This document shows, in pieces, positions 34,768-43,782 of a stretch of 64,000 nt of DNA. This DNA comes from Thermoflexaceae bacterium (GTDB lineage Bacteria > Chloroflexota > Dehalococcoidia > Tepidiformales > Tepidiformaceae), in the NCBI GenBank assembly GCA_015075555.1, contig JABTUD010000001.1, positions 744,001-808,000 on the forward strand. Reading direction: 5' to 3'. Each line of letters starts with the position of its first letter. Positions within the stretch are counted from its first letter, which is position 1. The notes beneath the pieces are model-generated. The model searched no databases and was not told the DNA's origin. It was given only the letters and a program-made list of their open reading frames with translations. The position numbers and the translations under genes are program-made.

Positions 34768-35195
34768 GCGTCGTCCGCCGGCTCCATGGGGATGAAGGCC
34801 AGGTGCTCGTGATGGTCGCCCTGATGATGGTCGGCGTGGTAAGCGTCGTCGGGCTCGTTTCCGATGGCGGGCTGGTCTTCGCCCAGCGGCGCGACCTCCA
34901 GAACGTCGCCGACGCCGCAGCAGCAGCCGGTGCGATGCAGATCGACGAGGCGGCCTACCGCTCGACCGGCGAGGTGGTCCTCGACGAACGATCGGCCCGC
35001 GAGGCGGCTGTGTTCTACCTGGACGACGAGGGCGGTCTCGACTACGTAGTGAACGTCCTGCCGGACCGCGTGGAAGTCTCGGTGTCGCGGCAGGCCACGA
35101 CCGGGTTCCTGCGGGTCATCGGCATCGATGGCGTCGAAGTGAGCGGGAGCGCCTCCGCGGAGCCGCGCTACGGCGTCGAGGACGCGGGACCGTGA
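34764..35195 (+). CDS. TadG-like pilus-associated protein (short)
   Basis: 143 residues. The segment DEGQVLVMVALMMVGVVSVVGLVSDGGLVFAQRRDLQNVADAAAAAGA is typical of TadG/TadE-like proteins. It lacks the von Willebrand-type domain of long TadG. It is followed by two secreted proteins and probably acts at the cell surface. Confidence 0.8.
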   Translation: MSVVRRLHGDEGQVLVMVALMMVGVVSVVGLVSDGGLVFAQRRDLQNVADAAAAAGAMQIDEAAYRSTGEVVLDERSAREAAVFYLDDEGGLDYVVNVLPDRVEVSVSRQATTGFLRVIGIDGVEVSGSASAEPRYGVEDAGP

Positions 35196-35209
35196 GGGAG
35201 GAACAGCGG

Positions 35210-35764
35210 ATGGATTGGCGAGGTATCACAACGGCGATAACGGCCGCCCTGCTGGTAGCAGGGCTGGCTTCCGCTTGTGGTGGTGACGACGCTGACCCAA
35301 CGCCCGGCGCAACCGCGACGCCGGCCAATTCCAGCCAAACTCCGACGGTGGTCGCACAACCCACCGCCACTCCTGAACCGGAGGCAGAGGTGCTGGCCGC
35401 GTACGAGAGATATTGGGAGGTCTACGCGGAAGCACTCCGCAATCGCGACGACAGCCGGCTCGATGAGGTGATGACCGGACCCCGTTTGGAGCGCGGGGTG
35501 GCAGAGATAGCCGGGCTTATTGCTGATGATCGGGCGGTCGAGCAAGTCGTCCACCTCAACCCCGTCGTCGTTGAGATCGTCGGGGACCGAGCAGTCGTCT
35601 TCGATGAGTACGAGAACTACAGCTACTACGTCGACCCCGCGACCCACCAGCCCCTTCGCCCAACACCCTCGACGCCCCAGGTCCTTCGCGACACCGTGAC
35701 GATGCACCGCATCGACGGCGTGTGGAAAGTCTTCGACGGCATCAGACAGGAGTCCACGGAATGA
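35210..35764 (+). CDS. Predicted lipoprotein
   Basis: 184 residues from ATG 35210, 8 bases after GGGAGG. A signal peptide ends in the lipobox LASAC, so the mature protein would be lipid-anchored. A Thr/Pro-rich spacer follows, then a globular NTF2-like domain (YERYWEVYAEALRNRDDSRL ... RIDGVWKVFDGIRQ). It is coupled to the next gene by ATGA. The role is probably in the envelope part of the pilus. Confidence 0.75.
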   Translation: MDWRGITTAITAALLVAGLASACGGDDADPTPGATATPANSSQTPTVVAQPTATPEPEAEVLAAYERYWEVYAEALRNRDDSRLDEVMTGPRLERGVAEIAGLIADDRAVEQVVHLNPVVVEIVGDRAVVFDEYENYSYYVDPATHQPLRPTPSTPQVLRDTVTMHRIDGVWKVFDGIRQESTE

Positions 35765-36684
35765 GACCTCGCCATCGTTGCATGTTCCACCAAGCACTTG
35801 CGGTTCTGATAGCGGCAGCTTCCGCCATCCTCATGGCCGCTGGCTCGACCCAAGCCGACGGCGACGACGACGGCCGTCACGTACCCGACGCGGGAATAAG
35901 GACGTCGGCGAGCGTCTCGGTTCGTTCGGGACCCAACGGAGTCACCGTCTACATCAGCGTCGCTCAGGAATCTCCCGGAGCCGGCCCCGCCTCATCCAGC
36001 ACGTCGGTCAGCACGGGACGGGCGCGCTCCTGCCGCATCAGCGCTCAGAACATCGGAATCGTGCTCTCGAACTCTTCCTGGTATCAGGCTGAACAGGCTG
36101 CTCACCCCGACCACGTGTTCGGCAGCGTGAGCTGCGATGACGGCTTCTTCGCTTTCATCTGGATCCCGGTAGGCACGCCCGCTGGCGGCAACGTCCAGGT
36201 GGTTTTCGTCGACGGAAACGGCGTCGACCCGGTGGCCGTCGCCGTCGAACTCCTCAACCATCTCCCCATCCCGGACGTCACCATCGAAGCCAACCCATCC
36301 ACCGGTCTCGTCGCATTGCCGTCCTGGTTCTGGATCGACGGCTACGACGGCTCACCGATCAGCTCATCAGACTCACTTTCGGGCATGACCGTCGATGTCG
36401 AGATTGAGCCGCTGGTCTACCGCTGGTCATTCGGCGACGGCACGACCGCCGAGACGACGTCGCTCGGCCAGCGCTATCCTGCCGAGAGCGACATCCGCCA
36501 TTTCTACGAACAGTCCTCGCTGGCGGCCGGTGGCGCATACGCGGTCACGGTGGACGTCACCTTCGCCGCCAGGTACCGCGTCAACGGCGGCGCATGGGAA
36601 GCGCTCGAGCCGATCACCCGGTCATTCAGCAACGACTACCCGGTCCAGCAGCTGCAGTCCGTACTGGTGGGGCGCCAGCCGTGA
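35761..36684 (+). CDS. Secreted protein with PKD-like domain
   Basis: 307 residues with a signal peptide (HQALAVLIAAASAILMAAGS). The C-terminal half contains a PKD-type strand (YRWSFGDGTTAET) and a second beta domain. It overlaps both neighbours by four bases. A surface-exposed adhesin or pilus accessory is likely; the exact function is unknown. Confidence 0.7.
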   Translation: MRPRHRCMFHQALAVLIAAASAILMAAGSTQADGDDDGRHVPDAGIRTSASVSVRSGPNGVTVYISVAQESPGAGPASSSTSVSTGRARSCRISAQNIGIVLSNSSWYQAEQAAHPDHVFGSVSCDDGFFAFIWIPVGTPAGGNVQVVFVDGNGVDPVAVAVELLNHLPIPDVTIEANPSTGLVALPSWFWIDGYDGSPISSSDSLSGMTVDVEIEPLVYRWSFGDGTTAETTSLGQRYPAESDIRHFYEQSSLAAGGAYAVTVDVTFAARYRVNGGAWEALEPITRSFSNDYPVQQLQSVLVGRQP

Positions 36685-39600
36685 GCGCGAGGGAACTCTC
36701 GACCAACAGAGAAACAGAGAGCGACGGAGGATGGCTCGGCCTGGTCGCGTTGGTTGCCGCATGTATCGCGGTCGTCGGCGGCCTCTGGTTGCTCGCCGGG
36801 CCCCCGAGCATGCTCACCTCGGCTCCGGACCGGAGCTACGTCCGGGACGTGTTGACTGGCTCCCAGCTCAGCGACCAGGACGTCATCACCGTCACGACAG
36901 GGATTGCATGGCTCGTCGTTGCGTACCTGTTGCTGTCCATCGTCGTACGGCTCGCATTCGGGCTGGCCGCCGTGTTGTCGGGTCAGGCAGCCTGGGCGAG
37001 GAGCGGGCTTCGCATCACCGCTCCGCTGACTCTTCCCCTGGTGCGCCGTGTGGTCGACGGCGCCCTCGCCGGGACAATCCTGTTCAGCGCCACGTTCCAT
37101 ACGCCGTCGGCGGCGTTTGCGTCTTCGGCTGGGGTGACCGCGAGTGCCGAGGCGCCGGTCCAGAAAAGCCTCGCCTCGCTCGACGGAGGGGCCACTATCC
37201 CTGCAACGGCGGCGCCTGCCCTTTCGGCGGAGACCGTTCCTGCCACCTACACCGTGGTGCGAGGCGACCACCTCTGGGGCATCGCCGAGCAGTTCCTCGG
37301 CGACGGATTCCGCTGGGTCGAGATCTGGAAGCTCAATCAACACCGCACCATGGCGGATGGACGAACCTTCGTCGATCCGAACCTCATTTATGCGGGCTGG
37401 CAGCTGGAGCTGCCGCAGGACGTCGGGAGCGCTGAGCCAGAGTCCTCCACCGACGACGAAGGCCTCGGCGGAACGCCAGAGCCCGAGCCGACGCCCGAAC
37501 CGTCGCCGGCGCCACCGACTCCGACACCAACAGCGACCTCCCCGCTGCCAGCGCCGACGGCGATTCCGGGTGGACCGGTCGCTCCGCCTGGTGACGATGG
37601 CGGCGGTCCGGACCTTCGGCCGTCTCTGCCGTCGGTGCCGAGCCCTGGCGGTGGCGTCGCGGCCGCGGCGGCCGCAATCACGGTCGGTGGTGCGGCGATG
37701 CTGCTGGTGTTTCGCCGCACGCGGCATCGGGCATGGCGAGCCAACGGACGAGTCGAACGGCGACCAGCCGGGTCGGGCGATGCGGCTCGCGTCCTGGCCA
37801 CGAGTACAGCCCTCATGTCGGCGCTGTCGGAGCTCGATTTCGCCGCGACAGACATCGTCCTCGTCCGCGAATCTAACCGGTACCTGGAGTTCACGCTCGA
37901 CGGCCCTCCGGGCGACGCTGAGGCGCTGGTCGAGTCCCGCTATACAATCGCCCGCCAGCTCGGATGCGCCGTCGATGGCGAAGTCCTTGGGGCGACGCTG
38001 GTCCGGTTGAAGCTCTCACGCATGACTCAGCTCGCCGCCGCGCTGCTCGCTGACGCCGTTAGCGATGACCAGCCGCTTCTCGTGCCAGTCGGCGCTTCGG
38101 ACTCCGGCATCCACTACCTCAACCTCGCCGCCGCCGGCAGCGTGTTTGTCGTCGGTGGACGAATGGAGGGACGCGATCTCGTCACGAGTTGGTTCACCAC
38201 CCTCGACTCCCTCCATCCGGGAGGGACGGTAGCCGTCGTCGCCGACGGGGCTGCAGGCGACGCCCTCCGCGACTGCCTGGAGCTGCTGCCAGGCCCACCC
38301 GACGCCGACCCGCCGGCGGGCTCTCCTTCTGAATTTGCCCGCTGGTTGGAGATGACTCTGATGGCCCGGGAGGAGGATTCGAATCAGCCGGCGCTCTTAG
38401 CGCTTCTGGGGCCAGGCCCCGACGCGGCCGACGCTGTCGCCGAGATGGAAGGGGTCCTTCGGCAAGGCCCAGCGCATAGGATCTTCGTGATTGCATTCGC
38501 TGACTCGATGACAGACGTCGGTGCGCGGCAGTCGTTCGGCGCCAGCGTCGTCTTTGGCGACCTCGACCAGTCCGGTGAGCCGGGCATGATCACACTGACC
38601 TTGCCCCATCTGCCTCTGCTCCACCTGGAGCCGGTCGTGGTGCGTCGGCAGGTTGCACACCGCCCTCGCAGGGATACAGCGACACCGGACATCCCAGCGC
38701 CGGCACCACCTCAGAATGGCCACGCTCCGTTGGAAGCCTGGCCGGCGGAGAACGACGATGAAGCCTCTTCGGACGACGATGGGACCCATGAGGCCCTAGA
38801 TCTGGCACTCCACCCGTCATCGAACGGGACGCATCCGGGTGACGCCGCAGTAGTCATCGAGGAACCGCGCGCCGCTCCGTCGAGGGCCGCTGACAGGCAG
38901 GCCTCGCTCCCACTTCGAGGACCCGGCGGCGAGGCGGATGACGAGGATGGCCCCGTGTTCCGGGCGAGGCTCTTCGGCACGTTCCGCGTCGAGACGGACG
39001 CTGGCGAGATCGACGGTTGGTCGATCCAGAAGGCCCGGGAGCTACTCGCCTACCTTCTCGCCCACGGCGGTACACCTGTTTTGCGCGACACGGCCGCGGA
39101 GGCACTCGGTCTGAGCGCAGAGAACCAGGGAGGGCATCCACTTCCCAACGCCGCCTACTACGTCCGACGCACGCTGAGCCGGGCGGTACCGGACCTCGAG
39201 GGCGAGATCCTCATCGCTGCCCGTCAGCGCTACACGCTGCGGGCCGGATTGTTTCGGACGGACGTGGACGCGTTTGACGGGCACCTCGCCCGAGCCGAGC
39301 GCCTGCAGGGCTATGAGGCGCTGGTCGAGTACCAGCGGGCTCTGGAAATCTGCACGGCCGATTTCCTCGCGGACGAGGACTACGAATGGGCCGACGCGTA
39401 CCGGCGCGACTATCAGAAGCGGTTCATCACGGCAGCCCACCGGGCCGCGAAGTTGGCGTGTGAGCTGCGAGACCCGAAGCTCGCACTTCGCTTCTACGAC
39501 GCCGTCCTCCAGAGAGATCCGATCGACGAGGAGGCAGTGCGGGAGGCGATGCGGTGCCATACCGCGATGGGCGACCGGAACTCTGCGAAACGCCTCTACA

Positions 39601-39725
39601 AGCAGCTCGTCGAGGATCTGCGTGAGGCGCTCGATGACGACGAGGCAGAGCCGATGCCGGAGACGACGAGAGTGCTGGAGGAGCTGGCAGACTCGCGAAG
39701 TGCCACGTCGTACCGGACCGCGTGA
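36681..39725 (+). CDS. Membrane protein with LysM and BTAD (SARP-like) domains
   Basis: 1014 residues from GTG 36681, overlapping the previous stop. Two membrane spans are near residues 20-40 and 75-100, a LysM domain at about 189-240 (TYTVVRGDHLWGIAEQF ... YAGWQLELP), a long Pro/Thr linker, a third span near 335, a middle domain, then at about 758-1010 a winged-helix-like region (ARLFGTFRVETDAGE) and a bacterial transcriptional activator TPR domain (EEAVREAMRCHTAMGDRNSAKRLYKQL). LysM would bind peptidoglycan outside; the BTAD part would lie in the cytoplasm. It ends the Tad operon and may link envelope state to gene control. Confidence 0.85.
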   Translation: MSARELSTNRETESDGGWLGLVALVAACIAVVGGLWLLAGPPSMLTSAPDRSYVRDVLTGSQLSDQDVITVTTGIAWLVVAYLLLSIVVRLAFGLAAVLSGQAAWARSGLRITAPLTLPLVRRVVDGALAGTILFSATFHTPSAAFASSAGVTASAEAPVQKSLASLDGGATIPATAAPALSAETVPATYTVVRGDHLWGIAEQFLGDGFRWVEIWKLNQHRTMADGRTFVDPNLIYAGWQLELPQDVGSAEPESSTDDEGLGGTPEPEPTPEPSPAPPTPTPTATSPLPAPTAIPGGPVAPPGDDGGGPDLRPSLPSVPSPGGGVAAAAAAITVGGAAMLLVFRRTRHRAWRANGRVERRPAGSGDAARVLATSTALMSALSELDFAATDIVLVRESNRYLEFTLDGPPGDAEALVESRYTIARQLGCAVDGEVLGATLVRLKLSRMTQLAAALLADAVSDDQPLLVPVGASDSGIHYLNLAAAGSVFVVGGRMEGRDLVTSWFTTLDSLHPGGTVAVVADGAAGDALRDCLELLPGPPDADPPAGSPSEFARWLEMTLMAREEDSNQPALLALLGPGPDAADAVAEMEGVLRQGPAHRIFVIAFADSMTDVGARQSFGASVVFGDLDQSGEPGMITLTLPHLPLLHLEPVVVRRQVAHRPRRDTATPDIPAPAPPQNGHAPLEAWPAENDDEASSDDDGTHEALDLALHPSSNGTHPGDAAVVIEEPRAAPSRAADRQASLPLRGPGGEADDEDGPVFRARLFGTFRVETDAGEIDGWSIQKARELLAYLLAHGGTPVLRDTAAEALGLSAENQGGHPLPNAAYYVRRTLSRAVPDLEGEILIAARQRYTLRAGLFRTDVDAFDGHLARAERLQGYEALVEYQRALEICTADFLADEDYEWADAYRRDYQKRFITAAHRAAKLACELRDPKLALRFYDAVLQRDPIDEEAVREAMRCHTAMGDRNSAKRLYKQLVEDLREALDDDEAEPMPETTRVLEELADSRSATSYRTA

Positions 39726-39768
39726 CTTTTCGTGCCACGGCTCGATGGCGCTAGGACTTGACGCATCC

Positions 39769-41307
39769 TCAGTGCACACGCCCTACCCTGTCGAAAGGCG
39801 GCTCTTCCGGCAGCGCTCGGTAGACGTCGACTATCTCGTCGGGAAGCTCGAAGCGATCCGTAAGGACATCGATCACTCCCTGAGCCAGAAGCGATGCCCC
39901 AGCCAGGATCGCAGACGGCGGCGCGTTGTTCACCGGCGCCGAACAGCCGACGGCTGCGCGAGCCACGTCTTCGTCGGCATCGGGCGGAATGAGCGGATAC
40001 TGCGGGCTGTCGCGTTCGTCGAGCGGGGTGTCGTCAGCCCGCGCGTACCGCCGCACACGTGAGATCCGACCCCCGCGATACAGCGCTCCCGACACGAACG
40101 ACCGACCGGCCGTTCGTGCTCTCGCTGCCACCGCATACGTCGTGGCAGCGTTGCCGGTCGCATCCACGACGACGTCGACATCCGCGATGAGCGCGTCGAT
40201 TCGGCTTGGCCGAATTGGTGCCTCCTCTAACGCCTCGACCTCGGACCACGGAGCGTGCGCGCGGATCGCGGCCTGTACTGCATGCACTTTGGCGGCTCCG
40301 ACGGCGTCGCGGCCAGCAACATGCCGCACGACGTTGCCGGGCGTCAGCGCATCCGCGTCGACGAGCCGGATGAAGCCGGCGCCGCTCTCTGCGAGCGTTA
40401 CCGCCACGTGGCCACCCAGTGCCCCCGCACCGAATATCGCAACGCGCCGGCTGCGGAGCGACTCGGCGTCCGGGCCGGCACGCAGTATCAGGTTCTCTTG
40501 ATCGTTCGGAACGGCTTGCAAGGCCACACCCTCCAAGTTATCGCCGGTTCCCCGGCAGGCGATCACCAAGACATCCAGTTGAGCCCCCCGTTCCCAGCAC
40601 AGGAGGATAAGATCCGCACCCCCGCTGGGTGTCAACGCCTCAGCTCTTCGGCGCGCCGCGAGCCGCCGCTCGAGCCCCTTCCACTGAGAACGAGGCAGGC
40701 AACGGCGGAGCTCCGAGAGCTGGCGGGGAGGAACTCTGAGCGCGCCAACTCGAAACCAGAGGCCGACCAGCTGGCTGGGCTCGCGTGCACGGCCTGGGGT
40801 CAAGTCGACGCGGAACGGGTCAACATGCAGTTCGCCGCGGAAGTCACCCCAGCTGCTTCGGGCGGTCCCAAGCTCAGGCAGATTGAAAACTGCCAAGGTC
40901 CGATCCTTGGGCTTGAAATTCAGTAGGGCGTCGCGTCCGAGATCATCAGTGTCCCACCCGTGCTCGGCATCGGCGCACCATTTCTCAATCCGGGCGAACA
41001 ACCCCTCGACGGCGGTCCAGTCGAAGCTCGCATCTCCGTCGCGCCACATGCATACGAGGCCGTCGAGAGTGTAGTGGTTAGTGTCGAGACCTTTGACCAA
41101 GAGCGCCGGGGGCTCATACGGCCAACCGTCGAGGAGTATGAGATCCATCGTGGCCGCCGTCGTCAAAGCGGAGAAGGCCGGATGGATCGGGCTTCTCCAC
41201 GCCCGACGTCCAGTGCCTGGCACCGGCTCGAATCCCGCGCCGACCAGGTCGGCTGTGAAGGCTTCGAGCGACGCAACGTCGTATGTCTCGACGATCGGGA
41301 CGCTCAT
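39769..41307 (-). CDS. cap2: Cap2-like E2-E1 ubiquitin-ligase-type protein of CBASS
   Basis: 512 residues from ATG 41307, overlapping the CD-NTase stop. The N-terminal third is E2-like (WPYEPPALLVKG, then DGLVCMWRDGD with candidate catalytic Cys 86). The C-terminal half is a ThiF/E1 adenylation domain (VAIFGAGALGGHVAVTLAESG; LVDADALTPGNVVRH) with a candidate catalytic Cys in VGCSAPVNN. Cap2 conjugates the CD-NTase C-terminus to targets and boosts its activity. No JAB-type Cap3 protease is found downstream, where the Tad operon ends convergently 43 bases away. Confidence 0.85.
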   Translation of the reverse strand: MSVPIVETYDVASLEAFTADLVGAGFEPVPGTGRRAWRSPIHPAFSALTTAATMDLILLDGWPYEPPALLVKGLDTNHYTLDGLVCMWRDGDASFDWTAVEGLFARIEKWCADAEHGWDTDDLGRDALLNFKPKDRTLAVFNLPELGTARSSWGDFRGELHVDPFRVDLTPGRAREPSQLVGLWFRVGALRVPPRQLSELRRCLPRSQWKGLERRLAARRRAEALTPSGGADLILLCWERGAQLDVLVIACRGTGDNLEGVALQAVPNDQENLILRAGPDAESLRSRRVAIFGAGALGGHVAVTLAESGAGFIRLVDADALTPGNVVRHVAGRDAVGAAKVHAVQAAIRAHAPWSEVEALEEAPIRPSRIDALIADVDVVVDATGNAATTYAVAARARTAGRSFVSGALYRGGRISRVRRYARADDTPLDERDSPQYPLIPPDADEDVARAAVGCSAPVNNAPPSAILAGASLLAQGVIDVLTDRFELPDEIVDVYRALPEEPPFDRVGRVH

Positions 41308-42353
41308 CCGAACCCTTGCGCCTCCTGACGGCCGCGCCGCGCCACAATCAACGTAGAACTTGCAGCCGCTCCACTTCCTCCACACCCTGGCGGCCACGGG
41401 AACACGGGATCCGCCCGGTCGTTGCCCCCAAGGATCTCGCGCCACTTCGCGGCCGCTTCGCAGTTGTCCGCGACCAAGGCATTGTCCGCCAAGTCCGCTA
41501 ACCGGCGAAAGGCTTCTGCGGCGTCGGTGAGGTCCTTCTCCGCAACCGAAGGCTCCACCGGAGTCCCGAGGGCTGGATCGAGCAGAGGGGCCCAGGGAGC
41601 AACCGTGAGCCGATCGGCCACACATCTCAACGTCTGGGCGAACAGCGGGTCCCAGTCGGTGCCGGCGACGAGGCCGGCATTCCAAGCCTCGTACACGATG
41701 AACTCGATGTAGAGCCCTCCGGGTCGACGGTCCCCGACATGGATGCGCCGCGCCTGCCGAGTCAGCTTCACGATCGGCTTGTACGCGTTGCGATCTCCGA
41801 CAGCCGGACTCGCCAGTGAGGTGCTGAGCACGCTGGAGAGCGTCCCGAATTGCTCCGGATCGGTCGTCACCCAGCGACCGTTACCGCCAGTCCAGCGGCT
41901 ACGGTCCTTCGTCGGGATGGCCCACCTCACGCCATCCTTCACGGCGGGAACGGAGTCGATGGAGAAACTCGCGTTGTCATCACCGGGGTCGTCCTCATCA
42001 GGAAACGCGACCTTGATGCTCCTCGCCTGCTGCGCGGCCCGGCCGCCATCGTCAGCGTCGCCATATTCGCGGACCAACGCGTCCCAAACGGCGTTGTAGA
42101 CATCCTTCGGCATCGCACCTGTGTCCACTTCCGTGAGCTTCACGAAGACATCCACGTCTTTGCCGGGGTAGATACCCGTGTCTCGGCTGTATGAGCCGAT
42201 CAGGATCGTGTCGACTCCCCACTCATGCAGCTGCGTGTCCGCCTCCAGGATCGAGCGGATCTCCTGGTGTGCGGCCTTCGCTCGGTCGGCCTTCTTTCCA
42301 TTGATCTCGATGTTGGCGAGTCCCTGGTTGAACTGGCTCCGCAGAATCGCCAC
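41304..42353 (-). CDS. CD-NTase (CBASS nucleotide cyclase)
   Basis: 349 residues from GTG 42353, six bases after AAAGGAGGA; the frame is open far upstream but only as a shadow of the effector gene. The nucleotidyltransferase motif is GSYSRDTGIYPGKDVDVFV (Gly 53, Ser 54, Asp 66, Asp 68), with a third Asp in FSIDSVPA. It would make a cyclic oligonucleotide on phage infection. The protein ends in Gly-Phe-Gly; a C-terminal Gly is what Cap2 needs for conjugation. It lies between effector and ligase in one operon. Confidence 0.88.
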   Translation of the reverse strand: MAILRSQFNQGLANIEINGKKADRAKAAHQEIRSILEADTQLHEWGVDTILIGSYSRDTGIYPGKDVDVFVKLTEVDTGAMPKDVYNAVWDALVREYGDADDGGRAAQQARSIKVAFPDEDDPGDDNASFSIDSVPAVKDGVRWAIPTKDRSRWTGGNGRWVTTDPEQFGTLSSVLSTSLASPAVGDRNAYKPIVKLTRQARRIHVGDRRPGGLYIEFIVYEAWNAGLVAGTDWDPLFAQTLRCVADRLTVAPWAPLLDPALGTPVEPSVAEKDLTDAAEAFRRLADLADNALVADNCEAAAKWREILGGNDRADPVFPWPPGCGGSGAAASSTLIVARRGRQEAQGFG

Positions 42354-42369
42354 TGTGTTCCTCCTTTGG

Positions 42370-43695
42370 TCAGATGACCGGTCGCGCAGGCAGCACGACT
42401 TGTTCGATTGGGCTGCCCCCGCTGCCCGACCGGACAACGAGGCTGGGAAGGTAGCGTGCCTCCGCCGCAGAGCCGTCATCCGCGGGGCCGTCCTCCCATT
42501 CGTACAGTCGAACCCGCAGTGTGTTGAGGGTGCGTCCCAACAGGAGCGCCACAGTCCACGGGCACCGCAGCAGGAGGTGCAGATCTGCGGTCCGCCGCTC
42601 GCCGGCGAGCTCGCGGATACGTTGCGCGGCCTCCCCGACCAGCACCGCGGCTTCTTCCGCGGCCAGGCTGCCGTCCCGCACCGGCCGGAAGTGGGCCACC
42701 GAAGCCAGGTGACCCGCGTGACTAGTGGCGAACCTCTCGAACGCCGCATCACTCCTCGTTGGCAGCAGGTCGAGGAATACAGCCACTGGCCCCTGAGGGG
42801 ACTCACCGTCCGCGTGGGAGACCTCAGCCAGTAGCGGGGCGAGCCCCGGCTGTGCGTTGCCGTCAAGCGACCAGGACTGGCCCTCGGTGTCGATCACCTC
42901 AACTCGTCCCATCAATGTCGTCGGGAGGGCTGCGCCGAGCGCGAACGCTACCGAGAGGTGCGCGCCGCCCCGGACACGGGTGTGCTCGGCCCCGGCGCGG
43001 GCGCTGAGCTCGGGAAGGTCGGCGAGGAAGTGCTTCAAATCCTCCAGCCCATCTCGATTCGGCCGTCGGTCACCTTCAAGCGGTGGGCGAAGGCGAAGAA
43101 CGAGGTCGGCGTCCGCGCGCGCGGCGAACGGCGGGATGCGCGTCTGGACATCGATGAGGAGGACACTTCCCGATGCCTGGATTTCGCTCTTGATGGCGTC
43201 GATCCGGCGCCGAGCTTGAGAGCGAGCGAGGTCCGCCCGTTCACGAGCCGTACGGACGGGCTGTTGGTTCATGTTGCGCAGCTGGTTGCTTCGCCGGCGG
43301 AGCAGGCGATCGGGCGCGTTGTAGTCGAGCTCGCCCGGCTTGCTTTCGATGGTCGACGCGATCGAGAACGTGAACCCGTCCGACCGTGCCAGCTCGAATA
43401 GCCGCGGCAGCTCGATGCGTCGTATGACATCGGAATCGCCAACTTCGGGGGTTACGAGCAGGACTGCGCCAGAGATTCCGGAGCCCAGCGCTTCACCGAG
43501 GCGTCGGCGGGTATCGCCCGGCGGCAGATCATCCTGATCGCGCCAGACGGGCACTCCCGCGGCGCGTAGCGCCCATGCGACCTCGATAGCGAGCAGCCGA
43601 CCATCGCTGCGCCGGTACGAGATGAAGACCGGCCCACGCGGGTCGACCCTCGGTCGGCGTCCCACGAGTCGCTGCTGCACTCGATGCAGTATCAT
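42370..43695 (-). CDS. TIR-SAVED effector of CBASS
   Basis: 441 residues from ATG 43695. The N-terminal TIR domain (VFISYRRSDGRLLAIEVAWAL; AGVPVWRDQDDLPPGD) has a candidate catalytic Glu 95 in DVIRRIELPRL. The C-terminal SAVED domain is seen in LPTTLMGRVEVIDTEGQSW and LLRCPWTVALLLGRTLNTLRV. In known TIR-SAVED proteins, binding of the cyclic nucleotide stacks SAVED domains and switches on NAD cleavage by TIR. It is the first gene of the operon with a leaderless promoter. Confidence 0.88.
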   Translation of the reverse strand: MILHRVQQRLVGRRPRVDPRGPVFISYRRSDGRLLAIEVAWALRAAGVPVWRDQDDLPPGDTRRRLGEALGSGISGAVLLVTPEVGDSDVIRRIELPRLFELARSDGFTFSIASTIESKPGELDYNAPDRLLRRRSNQLRNMNQQPVRTARERADLARSQARRRIDAIKSEIQASGSVLLIDVQTRIPPFAARADADLVLRLRPPLEGDRRPNRDGLEDLKHFLADLPELSARAGAEHTRVRGGAHLSVAFALGAALPTTLMGRVEVIDTEGQSWSLDGNAQPGLAPLLAEVSHADGESPQGPVAVFLDLLPTRSDAAFERFATSHAGHLASVAHFRPVRDGSLAAEEAAVLVGEAAQRIRELAGERRTADLHLLLRCPWTVALLLGRTLNTLRVRLYEWEDGPADDGSAAEARYLPSLVVRSGSGGSPIEQVVLPARPVI

Positions 43696-43701
43696 TCGAG
43701 C

Positions 43702-43776
43702 ACGATAGCCGAAGCGAACGTTTGTTTCAAGACTGCACGCCCAGGTGTTGAGTTTTGATAGACACACGGCTAGGAT
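43702..43776. promoter_or_regulatory. Divergent leaderless promoters of CBASS and restriction operons
   Basis: Minus strand: TTGAAA (43730-43725), 17-base spacer, TATCGT (43707-43702), six bases, then ATG 43695. Plus strand: TTGAGT (43748-43753), 17-base spacer, TAGGAT (43771-43776), six bases, then GTG 43783. Both predict transcripts starting at or next to the start codon. The two -35 boxes are 17 bp apart, so the operons could interfere with or share control. Confidence 0.75.
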
Positions 43777-43782
43777 GGGCGA

